Source: Lachnospiraceae bacterium
Lineage (GTDB): Bacteria; Bacillota; Clostridia; Lachnospirales; Lachnospiraceae
Length of the DNA: 7,084 nucleotides
Direction: 5' to 3'
Assembly (NCBI GenBank): GCA_024684155.1
Contig: JAIKXK010000164.1
Coordinates: 1-7,084, forward strand
Positions 6,229-7,084 of this stretch are shown here, in pieces. Position numbers and translations under genes: made by a program. The notes under the pieces were generated by a model. It searched no databases and was not told the origin of the DNA. It was given only the letters and a program-made list of their open reading frames with translations. Every line of letters begins with the position of its first letter. The first letter of the stretch is position 1.

Positions 6229-6618
6229 ATGAAGAGATTAGTTTTATTAATGTTATCTGCACTTCTTTGTTTCTTATTTTGTGGATGTGGCAAAGAACAG
6301 GTAGCAGATGTAGATTACGATTTAACAAAAATGTCATCCACTATGGTCTATGCAGAAGTTTCTAACATGCTTGCAAATCCTGATGATTATAAAGGAAAAA
6401 CAGTACGTATGGCAGGAGACAGCAACATGACTCATGACGGCACCCATTCCTGCATTGTCTATGATGCCCTTGGTTGTTGTACAGAAGGTATCGAATACCT
6501 GTTAGAAGATGAAAAGTACCCGGACGACGGCGAGAGTATTACCGTGGTGGGTACCTTTGCAACTTATGAAAAAGGCGATTACAAATATTTTGTTTTAGCA
6601 AAATCTGTATTAGAATAG
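6229..6618 (+). CDS. Small predicted lipoprotein of unknown function
   Basis: It is a 129-residue exported protein. MKR plus a hydrophobic stretch to FCGC forms a lipoprotein signal with C20 as the likely lipidated residue; the lipobox is atypical (Phe at -3, Cys at -2). The mature part contains MVYAEVSNMLANPDDYKGKTVRM (39-61), a Cys-Cys pair in DALGCCTEGIEYLL (79-92), and a closing strand-rich ITVVGTF. This pattern resembles, from memory, small Firmicutes lipoproteins and the C-terminal part of DUF1980/YcgQ-type proteins with a presumed OB-like fold; I cannot confirm this without a search. C75, C83 and C84 could bind a metal or form disulfides. The start is fixed: an in-frame TAG (6220-6222) lies just upstream, and the next Met would lose the KR region. 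No ribosome site precedes the ATG. The function is unknown. Confidence 0.85.
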   Translation: MKRLVLLMLSALLCFLFCGCGKEQVADVDYDLTKMSSTMVYAEVSNMLANPDDYKGKTVRMAGDSNMTHDGTHSCIVYDALGCCTEGIEYLLEDEKYPDDGESITVVGTFATYEKGDYKYFVLAKSVLE

Positions 6619-6624
6619 TTCCCT

Positions 6625-7077
6625 TTACTTAGCCAGATCATCGGAATCCAGCACTATGGTAAAGGGACCATCATTTAAAAGAGAAACTTTCATATCAGCA
6701 CCAAAAGAGCCCCTTTCCACCTTTGGAAGGGCTTTTTTACATTCCGAAATAATATATTCATAAAACTCTTCTGCCAGTTTCGGATCACCAGCCTTTGTAA
6801 AACTTGGACGATTTCCTTTTTTACAATCAGCATAGAGGGTAAATTGAGAAATTAAAAGAAGCTCTCCATCTACCTGATCTAGGGACAAATTTGTCTTTCC
6901 ATTTTCATCCTCAAAAATACGCATTCCAATTAATTTTTTAATCATTTTATCTGCAATTTCTTTTGTGTCATCATCTGATACTCCGATTAGTACCAAAAAT
7001 CCTTTTCCAATTTCACCAATTGTTTTTTGATCTACTGTAACAGAAGCCTCTGTCACACGCTGAATTACAAATTTCAT
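6625..7077 (-). CDS. dtd: D-aminoacyl-tRNA deacylase (DTD)
   Basis: This cytoplasmic proofreading enzyme hydrolyses D-aminoacyl-tRNAs (and glycine mischarged on tRNA-Ala), releasing free tRNA. It has 150 residues, the standard bacterial length, and is complete. The N-terminus MKFVIQRVTEASVTVD is typical. The active-site motif SQFTLY (77-82, with T80) and NRPSF (89-93) are intact, and the Gly-cisPro motif is in NDGPFT (G137-P138). The start is the ATG at 7077; only seven bases upstream are visible (TAATAAA on the minus strand), with no ribosome site among them. The tandem TAA could be the stop of an upstream gene; dtd often follows the (p)ppGpp synthetase gene in Firmicutes, but that gene is not in view. 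It converges on the plus-strand lipoprotein gene with a 6-nt gap. It is housekeeping and unrelated to the sugar operon. Confidence 0.97.
   Translation of the reverse strand: MKFVIQRVTEASVTVDQKTIGEIGKGFLVLIGVSDDDTKEIADKMIKKLIGMRIFEDENGKTNLSLDQVDGELLLISQFTLYADCKKGNRPSFTKAGDPKLAEEFYEYIISECKKALPKVERGSFGADMKVSLLNDGPFTIVLDSDDLAK
6703..6738 (+). terminator. Plus-strand intrinsic terminator inside the dtd coding region
   Basis: On the plus strand AGCCC/GGGCT and TTCC/GGAA arms, with a 2-nt bulge and a 6-nt loop, form a hairpin followed by six T residues, with four to five A residues on the 5' side able to extend the stem. One extension pair is G·U on the plus strand but C·A on the minus strand, favouring plus-strand use. 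It is about 90 nt downstream of the lipoprotein stop and would end that transcript within dtd, making the 3' ends antisense to each other. It overlaps codons for KKALPKVERGSF of dtd, so part of the symmetry may be coincidental. Confidence 0.55.
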
Positions 7078-7084
7078 TTTATTA

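Noticed and set aside
1..7084. Mobile element, phage defence system or CRISPR array
   Set aside because: No transposase, integrase, nuclease, terminal inverted repeats or regularly spaced repeats were seen; all long open frames fit sugar use, regulation, a lipoprotein or tRNA proofreading.

Overview
The window looks like chromosome from a low-GC Firmicute, most likely a Lachnospiraceae or related Clostridia. The evidence is AT-rich intergenic DNA, strong AGGAGG-type ribosome sites, frequent GTG starts, a Ser-rich lipoprotein substrate-binding protein typical of that group, and classical intrinsic terminators. Family-level placement is inference.

Five of the seven genes lie on the minus strand and form a beta-galactoside uptake and hydrolysis module. 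In transcription order (right to left) they are an AraC-family regulator (6115-5174) with its own terminator, a sugar-binding lipoprotein (4883-3543), two CUT1-type membrane permeases (3392-2508 and 2515-1688, overlapping by 8 nt), and a GH2 beta-galactosidase lacZ (start 1604, running off the left edge, about 534 codons present). The binding protein would capture a galactoside outside the cell, the two permeases would import it, and LacZ would cleave it in the cytoplasm. No ATPase subunit is encoded here, so an MsmX/MsmK-type shared ATPase elsewhere is presumed. A strong hairpin terminator sits between the binding-protein gene and the permeases, and a weaker hairpin sits between the permeases and lacZ, which suggests stepped expression along the operon.

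To the right, an intergenic region (6116-6228) carries divergent promoters for the AraC gene and for a small plus-strand lipoprotein (6229-6618). The lipoprotein promoter lies so close to the ATG that its mRNA is predicted to be leaderless. The lipoprotein converges, with a 6-nt gap, on dtd (D-aminoacyl-tRNA deacylase, minus strand, 7077-6625). The best plus-strand terminator for the lipoprotein transcript lies inside the dtd coding region.

I see no mobile elements, CRISPR arrays, tRNA or rRNA genes. The gene content is an ordinary carbohydrate-utilisation locus. The unusual points are regulatory: the leaderless gene, the terminator embedded in a neighbour, the inter-gene hairpins, and the repeats and short leader ORF in front of the binding-protein gene.
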